From the NCBI RefSeq assembly GCF_030272615.1, contig NW_026728925.1, positions 64,001 to 128,000 on the forward strand: 64,000 bases of DNA. The letters run 5' to 3'. The translations under genes were made by a program, and so were the position numbers. Positions 7,734 through 21,225 of the stretch are shown in pieces. Source of the stretch: Cryptomeria japonica (Eukaryota > Streptophyta > Pinopsida > Cupressales > Cupressaceae). Within the stretch, counting starts at the first letter, position 1; the number at the start of each line of letters is the position of its first letter. The notes below the pieces were generated by a model. That model was not told where the DNA came from, made no database searches, and worked only from the letters and a program-made list of their open reading frames with translations.

Positions 7734-9571
7734 GCCAACTTCTTGTGATATGAGTGCTCCATACATACAACCAACCTCTCCTCTCCAATTGTCAATATTC
7801 TTAGTGACAAATAGCTGAAATGTGGCATTCTCTTCAATACATCACATAGGCTCTTCAAATCTATATGTGCTAGATAATTTTAATTCACCACTTAGCAATA
7901 TGTGATATGGTAATAATTGTTTTCTCAAAGAAGATAAACAACAATCATGTAATGAAATTTTTAACAGGTTAAACACTTCGAAAAATTAAAAATTAAACCA
8001 TTAATGCAATACATTAGAACATGGGAATATGTTTTCCATGATTAGAGTGGGAAGAATAAATGGGTTGGTATAGCTCTCCATTGACTAATTTTCCTAATGT
8101 ACTGTGTCAACTTCAAAATAATGTTTGTATAGTTTTTCAATTCTATTTTATTTAGTGCAGCATTTCTAGTCTTTAAATTTGATGCAAAATGAAAGGGTTT
8201 CCATGTGCATTCAAGTATGTCCTTAACTTCTCCTTTCATTATTAAAAAAAATATATTTTATCTATTTGAGAAAATTTCTTAAGAGGAAGATAAAAAAAAA
8301 ATTGTGCTCGTTATCAAACTATGATTTTTTGTTCCTTGGGAGATAGATAAAATTTGAGTGATTTGATGAGTTCCATAGAATGATAAACAAATTTGAAAAA
8401 GATAAAATTAATGGATGGTGTCCTAGCGATTCATTTCAAGAACATTCTTGAATTTAGGAAGAATATCAAATTTCCTATATGTAGATGGTATCTATTTGAT
8501 TATTTATTTCACAAGTTTTTTGTGCCTAGCATAATGGATAATCATTATAGGTTTCACCTTGTCAATGTAATTATCCTTAATTTATTCCTTTGTGAATATT
8601 TGTTGGGTCTCATATGTAAGAAATACTATCATAAGACCCATGAAGTTAAATATTTAAAGAGGGTAGAGTTACTTACAAATACAAATAAATTAACAAGTTT
8701 TATTTGACCTAACTCCATGTTTCACTAAAACTAATTCCTTATGAGCTTGCCACTAAATATGGTTGAGACATAATAGTCCTAGGGTGATTTACTTTTGGAG
8801 GCATATAATCAAGTCCAATGTACAGTAAATAGTGTTGAAGACCTTCTCAAGAAATGAACTATAGCCCTTTGAAATTTACAAATTTGAGGGATATTTCAAT
8901 TCAAATTATTACATATTATGCTAGGTCCTAGAAATGTAGTGTAATTAATAAATATGCATATGTCTATGACGCTTGTTTTGAATGTTCATTTTTTTTAATG
9001 TAAATAGGCTATTTGAGTATTTGGACCATGGATCATACAGGGAATATACAAATATATTATTAATTTTAAAATCACTTACCCTCCCTATATCTCCATATGG
9101 TATATCACCCTTTTTCACACTTTCTTGGAAGCCTTCTCTAGTTAATGGACAAAGTAGGTAGGAAATTAATGGGTTCTATACTTCATCTATGGTAAAGATG
9201 TAGTGTTTGTTTGAATGAACCCTTTGTGGCTATATATACATTTCTCATCTAGAAATTGTAGAAATTTTTAGTATTTCTTTATTACCCTTATGTTGAATAT
9301 ATTACGATTTTTGTAGAAGAAGTCTGTCTAATTAAGTAATGAATTTACTTAGTACCCATATTTCTTCTTTTTGGGAAAAGGTTGATGATAATATAGGATA
9401 CAATATGTATCACTATTGAAGAATTGTAATCAAAATTTATGTTTCTCCTATGGTTCCTCATTACTTGTTTATTTATAACCAACTAATAGTTATAGTAATC
9501 ATATGGTACATGTATGAGGTGGATAAATTTCATTCTAAGTAGCATTAGAAAGATAGTTACAACATTACCAA
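7734..9571. repeat. Diverged internal segment, copy 2
   Basis: Counterpart of 3655-5530, spanning the chosen unit boundary; its last 530 bp correspond to bases 1-530 of each unit. It contains an open frame of 98 codons from the ATG at 8411 to 8707, kept in all seven units with only Arg/Lys and His/Asn-type differences. That frame has no recognisable domain. Equivalents: 16775-18612, 25816-27653, 34855-36692, 43896-45733, 52937-54774, and 61979-62977 (truncated). Confidence 0.8.
8411..8707 (+). other. Conserved open frame of unknown status (98 codons)
   Basis: Open in all seven units and partly similar in translation to the shorter frame at 4389-4580, which ends earlier at a stop. It is Ile/Phe/Leu/Lys-rich, as random AT-rich sequence would be, with no signal peptide, domain or promoter that I can identify. 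The near-identity of the units makes its persistence weak evidence. It may be a relic of a coding region in the ancestral segment. Equivalents: 17452-17748, 26493-26789, 35532-35828, 44573-44869, 53614-53910 and 62656-62952. Confidence 0.15.
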
Positions 9572-11245
9572 TTTGAAGCTGAGAACATCACTATATTATT
9601 AAGGGAGTCTTATGATCTTGTGGCTGGAATGGTGAAAGGTTATGGACTAAAATTGTATAAGAAAATATATTAAAATCCCAAGAATATTATTCATAGAGTG
9701 TTCACTACAATATTGGAAGGTCTTTTAATAAGAATAAATAATTTGAAGGGGATTATTTGTGAAAAAAATCCATAAAAAACTGAGAGAGATGGTAGGATGG
9801 ACAATATGGATAGGATGGTAGGAGCTGAGTTGATGTGGAAGTTGAATGATTTAGGGTATAAATGATGTTTCAATGATATCAAAGACACAATGAAGATATA
9901 ATAGATTCTATAACTTTTAAGGTTGGGAAACACACACATAATAAACATGTATTTTTTCCATCCCATTGACGGTAGGAAGAATGTGATAATTAGGCATAGT
10001 AGCTTATGGATATTTTTGGAGACAATTTCATGGAAGATGTAAGGAAAAAAAAATGTTTATAATTCTTCTCTAATAAATCTCTATGGTAGCTAACTACCAA
10101 TTAAAAGTGTAGAATTTTTGTGTGAAAAATGGAGATGAAACTCAAATAGCTAACTATCAATTGGCCAAAATATCTAGCTATACTATTGAGGACCAATTTA
10201 TCATAAATGAGGCACTCAAGATAGTTGTCATATTTGTAGTATGTCACTAAAAAAAATGAAAAAGTGTAGGGGACCATGACGCAAAGCTTGAACATATTAA
10301 ATCTTGGTCCCCACAAAATGATTTGAAGCTTTAGGCAAAGCATATGGCCATGAATATTTTATAAAGGGAAAACACACCAGGGAACAATTATAGCTTGCTA
10401 ATGTGATTGAATAGAACCCATTCAATGGTCTTGATTAAATTATTATTGTAAGAGAACTAAAGCTCTAAAGGGGAGCAAAGAATTTGACAATGTATGATTT
10501 TAATGTCAACATTATTATGAAGGAAAAGGTTTCCACATTGTTTTGTTAGAATTCTATCAACTCTTGTTCATGATTCAAATTGTCTTGGCTTCATTAATAT
10601 TTGGAATCAAATTAACTATGTGTGCTAAGCACATTACTAAAACCTTTGAACAAGATGAAATTTGCAATGGCCTGCTTCATCGTGTTTTTCTTAATTTTCC
10701 TTTAAATTTTTACATTAAAAAAATTATATATTACATAAAAATTGGTAAACCCTAATATAATATTTGGAGTGACAAATATACATTATAATGTGTATTAAAG
10801 CTTTGGTCAGATCCAAACCATAACGTACGGCCTGTTGTAGCAGGCTCATCATATAAGTTGTGTATGTTTTACAAAGCGCGATTAAAATCTTACTAATTTA
10901 TAATCCTTTCAAGTATTATGGATAGGCCCTTTCTTAGTTTTCTCAAACACGTAACTTTTTGTGACACCATAGCAAAAGTCTGTTGAAATTTTTTATGTAC
11001 CTTTCGTGAATCATATTTAAGATTTGATTAAAATGAATATGTATATTCTTCAATACAAATGAAATTATATCCACTCAAGATAGATGAAAGCGATCTGGCC
11101 TTTAAAATGTGTCAGTGGTTAGTCAATGGCGATAGATGATATTTCTCCCTATCACCGCAGATCTGGATTGAAAAATACGTAAATGTATACTGAGTATCCA
11201 TGGCAGAATATCTTAATTAGGTGATTGGATCCACAATAAGTGTAT

Positions 11246-11446
11246 TCAACAGCAACTAGGATCTGGAATGTTGCCTTCACAGTTAGGACACGACGCTAAC
11301 ATCTCCACAATTTCAAGCAGATTATCAATGCCTGCATTTGTATTCACTATTTTGTTGAGGATTGGTCGAGCAGAGACAGCGAGGGAAAACACAACGTTGA
11401 GCACAAGCAGCAGTGCCATAACTTTCAGAAGCATCGATCTCGACAT
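11246..11446 (-). CDS. Gene A, unit 2 (66 aa secreted peptide precursor)
   Basis: The encoded protein is identical to the unit 1 copy, including the signal peptide ending VSA and all four cysteines. TATA box at 11548-11555 on minus. Confidence 0.75.
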   Translation of the reverse strand: MSRSMLLKVMALLLVLNVVFSLAVSARPILNKIVNTNAGIDNLLEIVEMLASCPNCEGNIPDPSCC

Positions 11447-11959
11447 ACTAATTGGCAGAATGAATGTTAACAAATGAAAAAACGTATTCGGTTTAGCGAG
11501 ATAGAGAGCGAAGATCGAGAATGGTGATGGATAAACAAGGAAAATCGTATTTATAGAGACACACGACGGCGTGTGAGTATGTTTGATCAAGTCAAAATTA
11601 AAATTTGTTCAACTAGGGTGATATTCAAAGTAAAAAATGGCGCGTGGAACTGCAACATTTCAAGAGGCGACAAAGGGACTTTGAATACCAACATTGACTT
11701 ATTCATATTGCACGTCAATTGTCTTCGCTTTCTATCAAGCATGAAAGCACCTTTAACACCAATATCACCAATTTCAATTTTGACCTATTCAAACACTTGC
11801 ACTCCATCGTCCATCTCTATAAATACGATTTACCTGGTTTATACATCACCATTCTCGATCTTCGCTCTCTATCTCTTAAAAAATTCACTCGGCTCTTCTT
11901 TCTTCATTTGTAAACCAATACGTACGTTTCTTTGCTTGATATTCATTCTGGCAATTAGT
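11447..11959. promoter_or_regulatory. Bidirectional A/B promoter, unit 2
   Basis: Outward TATA boxes at 11548-11555 (minus) and 11818-11825 (plus). TTGAC elements at 11590-11595 (minus) and 11780-11785 (plus). Carries gctttctatc near 11727, the state found in every unit except unit 1. Confidence 0.6.
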
Positions 11960-12184
11960 ATGGAGAGATCGATTCATCTGAAAGTTATGGCAGTGCTGCT
12001 CATGCTCAACGCTATGGTTTTCCTCGCTGTCTCTGCTCGACCAATCCTGACGGAAAAAGTGAATACAAATGCAAGCGTGAACAACAATGATTCAATTGAT
12101 AATCTGGTTGAAATTGTGGAGATGTTAGCATCTGGTTCTAACTGTTCAGGCAACATCAAAGATCCTAATTGCCGCAAAAGATAA
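11960..12184 (+). CDS. Gene B, unit 2 (74 aa secreted peptide precursor)
   Basis: The predicted precursor is identical to unit 1 gene B (signal peptide 1-26, Cys62, Cys71, RKR tail). Confidence 0.75.
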   Translation: MERSIHLKVMAVLLMLNAMVFLAVSARPILTEKVNTNASVNNNDSIDNLVEIVEMLASGSNCSGNIKDPNCRKR

Positions 12185-14574
12185 AACAATGATGCATAGA
12201 GTTACTGTGAATCCAACGCACATAACTAAGATTTTTCGCCACGGAAATCCGTGAGAGCTTTACATTATTTGGGTATTTTGTGGTCCATGGTGACAACGAG
12301 AAAGAGAAATATAATTAAATCCCTTGGACACTACTCGCTGACACATTTTGAAACCAGAACGCTTTCATCCATCTGGATTGCGTAATATGTAATTATTTTT
12401 CTGTATTCAAGAATATACATATTCAGCCCAATCAAATCTTAAATATCAAATTTGTTTCATTAAATATTCGTTTTCTAATTGTTCATTGTTTTCCACATTG
12501 AAGTTGGTGTGGTGGTAGCTCTAGTTTGTCGCAGAAATAACGTTTTCCTTTCTATTTCCCAATTATCATTAATCTTTTAGTGGTAAACTATCAAACTTAT
12601 ATTGAGTCAAGTTTCCCTATTCCTCTTTGGATATCCCAATTACTTATACAAATTATACATATTACTTATTTATACCGTTAATTTAAGTAGCATAGGTCAA
12701 CTTCTTGTGATATGATTAGTCAAGCAAGGAACCAAGCTCTCCTCCTCAATTGTCATTATTTTTAGTGAAAATTATTAGTAACAAAAAATGATACGTAGCA
12801 TTATCTCAAAGGCATCATGCAAACCCTTCACATCTATCTGTGCTACATAATGTTAATTCACTACTCACCAAATGTGATATGGTCATAGTTTTTCCCTAAA
12901 CAAAATCAACAACAATCAAAACTAATGGAATTTTAAACAAGTTAAACACTTATAAAATTAAAAAATGAAGCCATTAATGCAATGATTTCAAGAAAATAAA
13001 GCTATTTAGTACTATTATTATAGCGAGAAGAATAAATGGATTTTATCTCTCTGTTTAGAACAGATTTGCTTCTAAGGTGAAAATTTTGCAACTAATTTTC
13101 CTAAGGTATTTTGTCAAGTTCAATTAGAGGATATAAAATATTGGAGGTGCGTTTTATGTAGTGCAACTTTCTTGGTACTTGAACTTGACACAAAATAAAA
13201 GGATGTTTATGTGCAGTCAAGTATGTCAAGTAGTGCAACTTTCTTGGCAATTGAATTTGGTAATTTTTCTAAAGCCAACAAAGTATTTGTGCTTCTTATC
13301 TAACTATGAATTTTAGTTCCTTGAATTTTCTTTTAGTTTTGATAAAATCAAGAAAATGCTAACTCAATCATATAATATCTAATATTTTGAAGGATAAAGT
13401 GCCATGGCGTATGTAACCAATTCGCTAGAATGTTGGAGAAGTTTAAAAAACATATATTGAATGGTGTCCTAGCCAAAAGTAGGAATAATATTGAATTTGC
13501 TACAAGTAATTTTGGTCTATTGGATTATTTCATTAAAAAATTGCTTGAGACTAGCCTAATGAATAAAAATTATATGTTTGGCCTTGCCAAAGTTATTATT
13601 TTTAATTGCTTCTTTTTTTAAAACTTTTTGGTTTTCATATGTAAGAAATATTATGTTACTTGACCTAAGAAGTTAATTATTAAAAGGAGAAACTATTGTT
13701 TACAACTGAAAGTAAGTTAAAATTTCTTTTCTCTTGAATCCCAATATCCTTGAAGTTTTTAAACTTTCTCAGCTTACCGCTAAATATTATTTAGACAAGA
13801 ATAGTGATAGGTTCAAGTAGTTCTTAAGGTATATAATCAATTCTAACATGAAATAAAAGGTGTTGGATTTTGTTTGAAGAAATAAATTAGAGGCCTTTGA
13901 AATTAAGCAATTTGATGGATATTTTAGATTATTTTTCTAGGTACTAGGAATGTACTATAAGAAGCAAATATGCATATGTCTAATGCGCCTTCTTGTAAAT
14001 ATCCAAAAACATATGTAAATAGAATATTTAATTATGAGGCAGGGGTTGTAGCGGGATTCCATAAATCTATTATAAATTTTAAAATAGCTTACCCTCCTTG
14101 TACTTTCATATAGTATCCACTCTTGCACACTTTATTGCAAGCCTTCTCTTTTGAATGGACTAAGTAGTTAGGAAAGAAACTAGTTTTATACTTCATTTGT
14201 GTTAGACATGTTTTTATTGTCTAATTAAAAACAATGCAATTGGATATACATTTGTCTTGTAGAAGTTATAGATTTTTTATTATTTCTTTACTATCCTTAT
14301 CCTTAATATACTAGGATTTATATAGCATAAGAATATCTAATTAAGTAATAAATTTTCTTAGTCCCCCTATTTATCTTTTTTGGTGAAATATTGATAAAAT
14401 TTAGGATACAATATGTATCATGATTGAAGAACTATAACCATAATTATGGCTATCCTATAGTTCATCATTACTCGTCTACTTTTATGCCTAACCAAGTGAT
14501 ATCTCTAGTAATCATATGGTACATGTATGAGGTGGATAATATTTTATTTTAAGTAGCATTAGAAAGATGGTTCC

Positions 14575-15381
14575 TATTAGAGTAAAAGGTTTTATTTACT
14601 AAATTAATTCAATCATATTGATTAATTAATTAAGTCACCTTTTCCTTTTCTCACTTAAGCTAAATTTAGGAAGCTTTTTGGGGAATTTAATAATTATTTT
14701 ATTTCATGCATTCATCCCTTAGGGTTTGCTTTAGGGTTTTGATCTCCTTTATTAAACAATTGATCTCATTGTAATTATTCATTCTGGCAAGTTAATTCAT
14801 TTGTGATTCTTCTTGCAATTGTCTCCAATTATTCTTGCACTCTCTTGTTTGTAGGATTTTCTCTTGTACGTGGCAGGTATTTGCATGCAGGCGATTATTG
14901 GGCATTGTGGAATTCATCAATCATGAATTCTATCATGGTATCAGAAGTCCAGACCTGATGCACCTCATTCATCAAATTTGATATTTTCCTTATGAAATTT
15001 TTTTGTTTGCATCTTGGGTCAATTCGAATCTCAAAATAAGATCTCTGAGGATTTGAAAATTCACGTTTTTTTGTGACCAAGGGGGGCGCCTATTGTTTTG
15101 GACCACCACCACCAGTGGTTAGAGACCTCCTCCCCTCCCCGACTGCCCTCCACCACCTCATGCCATCAACGGACCACCACCGCGCCACCAGTTTCATTGT
15201 TAGAAGCCTTTTTGAGCCTATTGGGATTTTTTTGTGATATTGGGAGCAAACAGAGGCGTTCTTCGATAAACCATATATTGAAGTAGAATTTATTTTAGAT
15301 TTCATTTCTGGTTTGACCTTTTCTATTTTAGAATTGATGTAAACTTTTGTTTTAATCTTTTCTATTTTGTTTTAACCGTTA
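14575..15381 (+). mobile_element. Copia-type LTR fragment, unit 2
   Basis: Same insertion at the same phase as in unit 1, so it predates the amplification. Primer-binding-site-like TGGTATCAGAAG at 14936-14947. Differs from unit 1 by aattcaatc near 14607 and gaccaagg near 15076. Confidence 0.7.
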
Positions 15382-15555
15382 TCTCATCATACTAACTGCC
15401 AAAACGAACCTGAGGCAAAGATGCGTGATAAAGAGAGTATATTGTATTTATAAACAGAGTGCAAGCGTTTGTATAGGTCAAGAGTGATATTCGGTGAAAA
15501 AGGGTGAGATTCAAAGTAAAACAATGGAGCGTTGAATTGCAGCATTTTAAGAGGC
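15382..15555 (-). pseudogene. Third paralog remnant, unit 2
   Basis: TATA at 15445-15452, TTGACC at 15476-15481, ATG at 15388-15390. The truncated frame here reads Met-Met-Arg-stop (ATG-ATG-AGA-TAA) instead of Met-Thr-Arg-stop. Confidence 0.75.
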
Positions 15556-18500
15556 TCGAGCTCAAAAGATGCTTTTATTTTTCTTGAACCAAACGATACA
15601 GTAGAAGTTCAATGCATTTTTGGTTTCACCATTTTTCTTTTCATACAACCCTTTATAATTTATAAAAACGTTTTTCAATAAATTTTTAAATTTTAACCAA
15701 AATTGAAATGGTCAAGCAAAGAAAAAAAATGTTGAATAGCAGCAATGAGTATGCTGATCTTGAATGCTATTCATTATTGAAAAAGTGTCTTTGATGACAA
15801 AGTGGACGTTATGATAAGTACAATAATTGAAAGGATACAATTTTAAAGGAAAAATCTTCAGAATCCTATCATCTAAAGTATCATAAATTGATGGAACCTC
15901 AAACTGTACATTTTAAAATCTCTCCCAATGGGATGTTTCTTTTGAAATATTTTTTTTGTGTGCAAGGGTGAGCTAGTCATAGTTCTAGTCTTTTCATGAC
16001 CCCTTTTCTCCCAAGTACAATAGTTTGGAGTTGAGATGCACTTTCTATTATTCCACTTTGGTTTTTTGTTCTTCCAATCATGGATCTTTAATTTACATCT
16101 TTATGTCTCTTTTACCATTTATTAATAGGTAACATTACTTTTTAGCTATATACCATCATTTCATCCTTTCTAGTTGTCCTTTCCTTTATTGATGTTTTGT
16201 TATTAGCCTTAATAGCTTAATAATCTTTGATGAGTGACCACTTTAATGAATTGTCAAAATTTATTTGTATCCCTTTGTTGTTATTGCATCTATATTCTTT
16301 TTTGTTTTCTATGAAGGAAGGTATAGTTAGAACCATTATGGTCCTTGTATCAAGTGTGCATGTTATAATATGATAGATGATAACTTTCATTTTCTTTAAA
16401 TGTCAATCTAACATCAACAAGAGCATCGCTTATCATAGAATCTACCCACCTATGTGGTACAGTTGAAAGAACTAACATTTGGCTTGTTGCCAATAGAAAT
16501 TTTCTATTTGTCTACATGTGTTCAATCCCTTTGTGAGATGTAAGAGGATCATTTGATAATAATATGTCATGTTTCTCTAAAGACTTAAAAGGGAGTTTTT
16601 GTTTGAGATATCTCATTCTTTGTTGCTTGTGGCCTATGAATTTTTTATGTTGAGGTGTCCCCCTCCTCTTGTATTATGAGATTTTCCTTGTACCGACAAG
16701 TATATATTGATGTGTGATAAGATTCAACATATTTCCCACATCACTTCAACATATACTTGTTGCAGGAAGCATGTGCCAACTTCTTGTGATATGAGTGCTC
16801 CATACATACAACCAACCTCTCCTCTCCAATTGTCAATATTCTTAGTGACAAATAGCTGAAATGTGGCATTCTCTTCAATACATCACATAGGCTCTTCAAA
16901 TCTATATGTGCTAGATAATTTTAATTCACCACTTAGCAATATGTGATATGGTAATAATTGTTTTCTCAAAGAAGATAAACAACAATCATGTAATGAAATT
17001 TTTAACAGGTTAAACACTTCGAAAAATTAAAAATTAAACCATTAATGCAATACATTAGAACATGGGAATATGTTTGCCATTATTAGAGTGGGAAGAATAA
17101 ATGGGTTGGTATAGCTCTCCATTGACTAATTTTCCTAATGTACTGTGTCAACTTCAAAATAATGTTTGTATAGTTTTTCAATTCTATTTTATTTAGTGCA
17201 GCATTTCTAGTCTTTAAATTTGATGCAAAATGAAAGGGTTTCCATGTGCATTCAAGTATGTCCTTAACTTCTCCTTTCAATATTAAAAAAAAAATATTTT
17301 ATCTATTTGAGAAAATTTCTTAAGAGGAAGATAAAAAAAAAATTGTGCTCGTTATCAAACTATGATTTTTTGTTCCTTGGGAGATAGATAAAATTTGAGT
17401 GATTTGATGAGTTCCATAGAATGATAAACAAATTTGAAAAAGATAAAATTAATGGATGGTGTCCTAGCGATTCATTTCAAGAACATTCTTGAATTTAGGA
17501 AGAATATAAAATTTCCTATATGTAGATGGTATCTATTTGATTATTTATTTCACAAGTTTTTTGTGCCTAGCATAATGGATAATCATTATAGGTTTCACCT
17601 TGTCAATGTAATTATCCTTAATTTATTCCTTTGTGAATATTTGTTGGGTCTCATATGTAAGAAATACTATCATAAGACCCATGAAGTTAAATATTTAAAG
17701 AAGGTAGAGTTACTTACAAATACAAATAAATTAACAAGTTTTATTTGACCTAACTCCATGTTTCACTAAAACTAATTCCTTATGAGCTTGCCACTAAATA
17801 TGGTTGAGACATAATAGTCCTAGGGTGATTTACTTTTGGAGGCATATAATCAAGTCCAATGTACAGTAAATAGTGTTGAAGACCTTCTCAAGAAATGAAC
17901 TATAGCCCTTTGAAATTTACAAATTTGAGGGATATTTCAATTCAAATTATTACATATTATGCTAGGTCCTAGAAATGTAGTGTAATTAATAAATATGCAT
18001 ATGTCTATGACGCTTGTTTTGAATGTTCATTTTTTTTAATGTAAATAGGCTATTTGAGTATTTGGACCATGGATCATACAGGGAATATACAAATATATTA
18101 TTAATTTTAAAATCACTTACCCTCCCTATATCTCCATATGGTATATCACCCTTTTTCACACTTTCTTGGAAGCCTTCTCTAGTTAATGGACAAAGTAGGT
18201 AGGAAATTAATGGGTTCTATACTTCATCTATGGTAAAGATGTAGTGTTTGTTTGAATGAACCCTTTGTGGCTATATATACATTTCTCATCTAGAAATTGT
18301 AGAAATTTTTAGTATTTCTTTATTACCCTTATGTTGAATATATTACGATTTTTGTAGAAGAAGTCTGTCTAATTAAGTAATGAATTTACTTAGTACCCAT
18401 ATTTCTTCTTTTTGGGAAAAGGTTGATGATAATATAGGATACAATATGTATCACTATTGAAGAATTGTAATCAAAATTTATGTTTCTCCTATGGTTCCTC

Positions 18501-20286
18501 ATTACTTGTTTATTTATAACCAACTAATAGTTATAGTAATCATATGGTACATGTATGAGGTGGATAAATTTCATTCTAAGTAGCATTAGAAAGATAGTTA
18601 CAACATTACCAATTTGAAGCTGAGAACATCACTATATTATTAAGGGAGTCTTATGATCTTGTGGCTGCAATGGTGAAAGGTTATGGACTAAAATTGTATA
18701 AGAAAATATATTAAAATCCCAAGAATATTATTCATAGAGAGTTCACTAAAATATTGGAAGGTCTTTTAATAAGAATAAATAATTTGAAGGGGATTATTTG
18801 TGAAAAAAATCCATAAAAAACTGAGAGAGATGGTAGGATGGACAATATGGATAGGATGGTAGGAGCTGAGTTGATGTGGAAGTTGAATGATTTAGGGTAT
18901 AAATGATGTTTCAATGATATCAAAGACACAATGAAGATATGATAGATTCTATAACTTTTAAGGTTGGGAAACACACACATAATAAACATGTATTTTTTCC
19001 ATCCCATTGACGGTAGGAAGAATGTGATAATTAGGCATAGTAGCTTATGGATATTTTTGGAGACAATTTCATGGAAGATGTAAGGAAAAAAAAATGTTTA
19101 TAATTCTTCTCTAATAAATCTCTATGGTAGCTAACTACCAATTAAAAGTGTAGAATTTTTGTGTGAAAAATGGAGATGAAACTCAAATAGCTAACTATCA
19201 ATTGGCCAAAATATCTAGCTATACTATTGAGGACCAATTTATCATAAATGAGGCACTCAAGATAGTTGTCATATTTGTAGTATGTCACTAAAAAAAATGA
19301 AAAAGTGTAGGGGACCATGACGCAAAGCTTGAACATATTAAATCTTGGTCCCCACAAAATGATTTGAAGCTTTAGGCAAAGCATATGGCCATGAATATTT
19401 TATAAAGGGAAAACACACCAGGGAACAATTATAGCTTGCTAATGTGATTGAATAGAACCCATTCAATGGTCTTGATTAAATTATTATTGTAAGAGAACTA
19501 AAGCTCTAAAGGGGAGCAAAGAATTTGACAATGTATGATTTTAATGTCAACATTATTATGAAGGAAAAGGTTTCCACATTGTTTTGTTAGAATTCTATCA
19601 ACTCTTGTTCATGATTCAAATTGTCTTGGCTTCATTAATATTTGGAATCAAATTAACTATGTGTGCTAAGCACATTACTAAAACCTTTGAACAAGATGAA
19701 ATTTGCAATGGCCTGCTTCATCGTGTTTTTCTTAATTTTCCTTTAAATTTTTACATTAAAAAAATTATATATTACATAAAAATTGGTAAACCCTAATATA
19801 ATATTTGGAGTGACAAATATACATTATAATGTGTATTAAAGCTTTGGTCAGATCCAAACCATAACGTACGGCCTGTTGTAGCAGGCTCATCATATAAGTT
19901 GTGTATGTTTTACAAAGCGCGATTAAAATCTTACTAATTTATAATCCTTTCAAGTATTATGGATAGGCCCTTTCTTAGTTTTCTCAAACACGTAACTTTT
20001 TGTGACACCATAGCAAAAGTCTGTTGAAATTTTTTATGTACCTTTCGTGAATCATATTTAAGATTTGATTAAACTGAATATGTATATTCTTCAATACAAA
20101 TGAAATTATATCCACTCAAGATAGATGAAAGCGATCTGGCCTTTAAAATGTGTCAGTGGTTAGTCAATGGCGATAGATGATATTTCTCCCTATCACCGCA
20201 GATCTGGATTGAAAAATACGTAAATGTATACTGAGTATCCATGGCAGAATATCTTAATTAGGTGATTGGATCCACAATAAGTGTAT

Positions 20287-20487
20287 TCAACAGCAACTAG
20301 GATCTGGAATGTTGCCTTCACAGTTAGGACACGACGCTAACATCTCCACAATTTCAAGCAGATTATCAATGCCTGCATTTGTATTCACTATTTTGTTGAG
20401 GATTGGTCGAGCAGAGACAGCGAGGGAAAACACAACGTTGAGCACAAGCAGCAGTGCCATAACTTTCAGAAGCATCGATCTCGACAT
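20287..20487 (-). CDS. Gene A, unit 3 (66 aa secreted peptide precursor)
   Basis: Protein unchanged from unit 1. In the promoter a G-to-A change next to the TATA box turns TATAAATACG into TATAAATATG. The ATG this creates overlaps the TATA box, so it should lie upstream of the transcript and not act as a start. Confidence 0.75.
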   Translation of the reverse strand: MSRSMLLKVMALLLVLNVVFSLAVSARPILNKIVNTNAGIDNLLEIVEMLASCPNCEGNIPDPSCC

Positions 20488-21000
20488 ACTAATTGGCAGA
20501 ATGAATGTTAACAAATGAAAAAACGTATTCGGTTTAGCGAGATAGAGAGCGAAGATCGAGAATGGTGATGGATAAACGAGGAAAATCATATTTATAGAGA
20601 CAGACGACGGCGTGTGAGTATGTTTGATCAAGTCAAAATTAAAATTTGTTCAACTAGGGTGATATTCAAAGTAAAAAATGGCGCGTGGAACTGCAACATT
20701 TCAAGAGGCGACAAAGGGACTTTGAATATCAACATTGACTTATTCATATTGCACGTCAATTGTCTTCGCTTTCTATCAAGCATGAAAGCACCTTTAACAC
20801 CAATATCACCAATTTCAATTTTGACCTATTCAAACACTTGCACTCCATCGTCCATCTCTATAAATACGATTTACCTGGTTTATACATCACCATTCTCGAT
20901 CTTCGCTCTCTATCTCTTAAAAAATTCACTCGGCTCTTCTTTCTTCATTTGTAAACCAATACGTACGTTTCTTTGCTTGATATTCATTCTGGCAATTAGT
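20488..21000. promoter_or_regulatory. Bidirectional A/B promoter, unit 3
   Basis: TATA boxes at 20589-20596 (minus) and 20859-20866 (plus). TTGAC elements at 20631-20636 (minus) and 20821-20826 (plus). Shares cagacgacgg near 20600, aaaatcata near 20582 and gaatatcaac near 20723 with unit 5. Confidence 0.6.
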
Positions 21001-21225
21001 ATGGAGAGATCGATTCATCTGAAAGTTATGGCAGTGCTGCTCATGCTCAACGCTATGGTTTTCCTCGCTGTCTCTGCTCGACCAATCCTGACGGAAAAAG
21101 TGAATACAAATGCAAGCGTGAACAACAATGATTCAATTGATAATCTGGTTGAAATTGTGGAGATGTTAGCATCTGGTTCTAACTGTTCAGGCAACATCAA
21201 AGATCCTAATTGCCGCAAAAGATAA
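21001..21225 (+). CDS. Gene B, unit 3 (74 aa secreted peptide precursor)
   Basis: Predicted precursor identical to unit 1 gene B. Nearby variation is confined to the region upstream of the TATA box and to the far 3' flank. Confidence 0.75.
   Translation: MERSIHLKVMAVLLMLNAMVFLAVSARPILTEKVNTNASVNNNDSIDNLVEIVEMLASGSNCSGNIKDPNCRKR

Larger units (their letters stand above)
1..9041. repeat. Tandem array unit 1 (9041 bp)
   Basis: First visible copy of the tandem unit. The phase is arbitrary because the window opens inside the array. It holds the A/B peptide gene pair, a Copia-type LTR fragment, a third-paralog remnant and two diverged ~1.85-kb segments. Private bases include gctctctatc near 2689 (other units gctttctatc), a Thr-to-Ala-type change in the Copia leader near 6148 (gccactag versus gccaccag) and gtttatatagg near 6427 (others gtttgtatagg). 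It shares some states only with unit 7 (gatcaagg near 6037, cctgaagc near 6368), consistent with units 1 and 7 lying outside the block homogenised among units 2-6. Confidence 0.97.
9042..18082. repeat. Tandem array unit 2 (9041 bp)
   Basis: Complete copy. Its first third resembles unit 1 (for example the attcactacaat-type state near 9702). From about phase 3.7 kb onward it matches unit 4 at every difference I compared, including gaggcctttg near 13893 and agaatataaaa near 17502. A private base (aaaatgaatatg instead of aaactgaatatg) lies near 11031 in the 3' flank of gene A. Confidence 0.97.
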
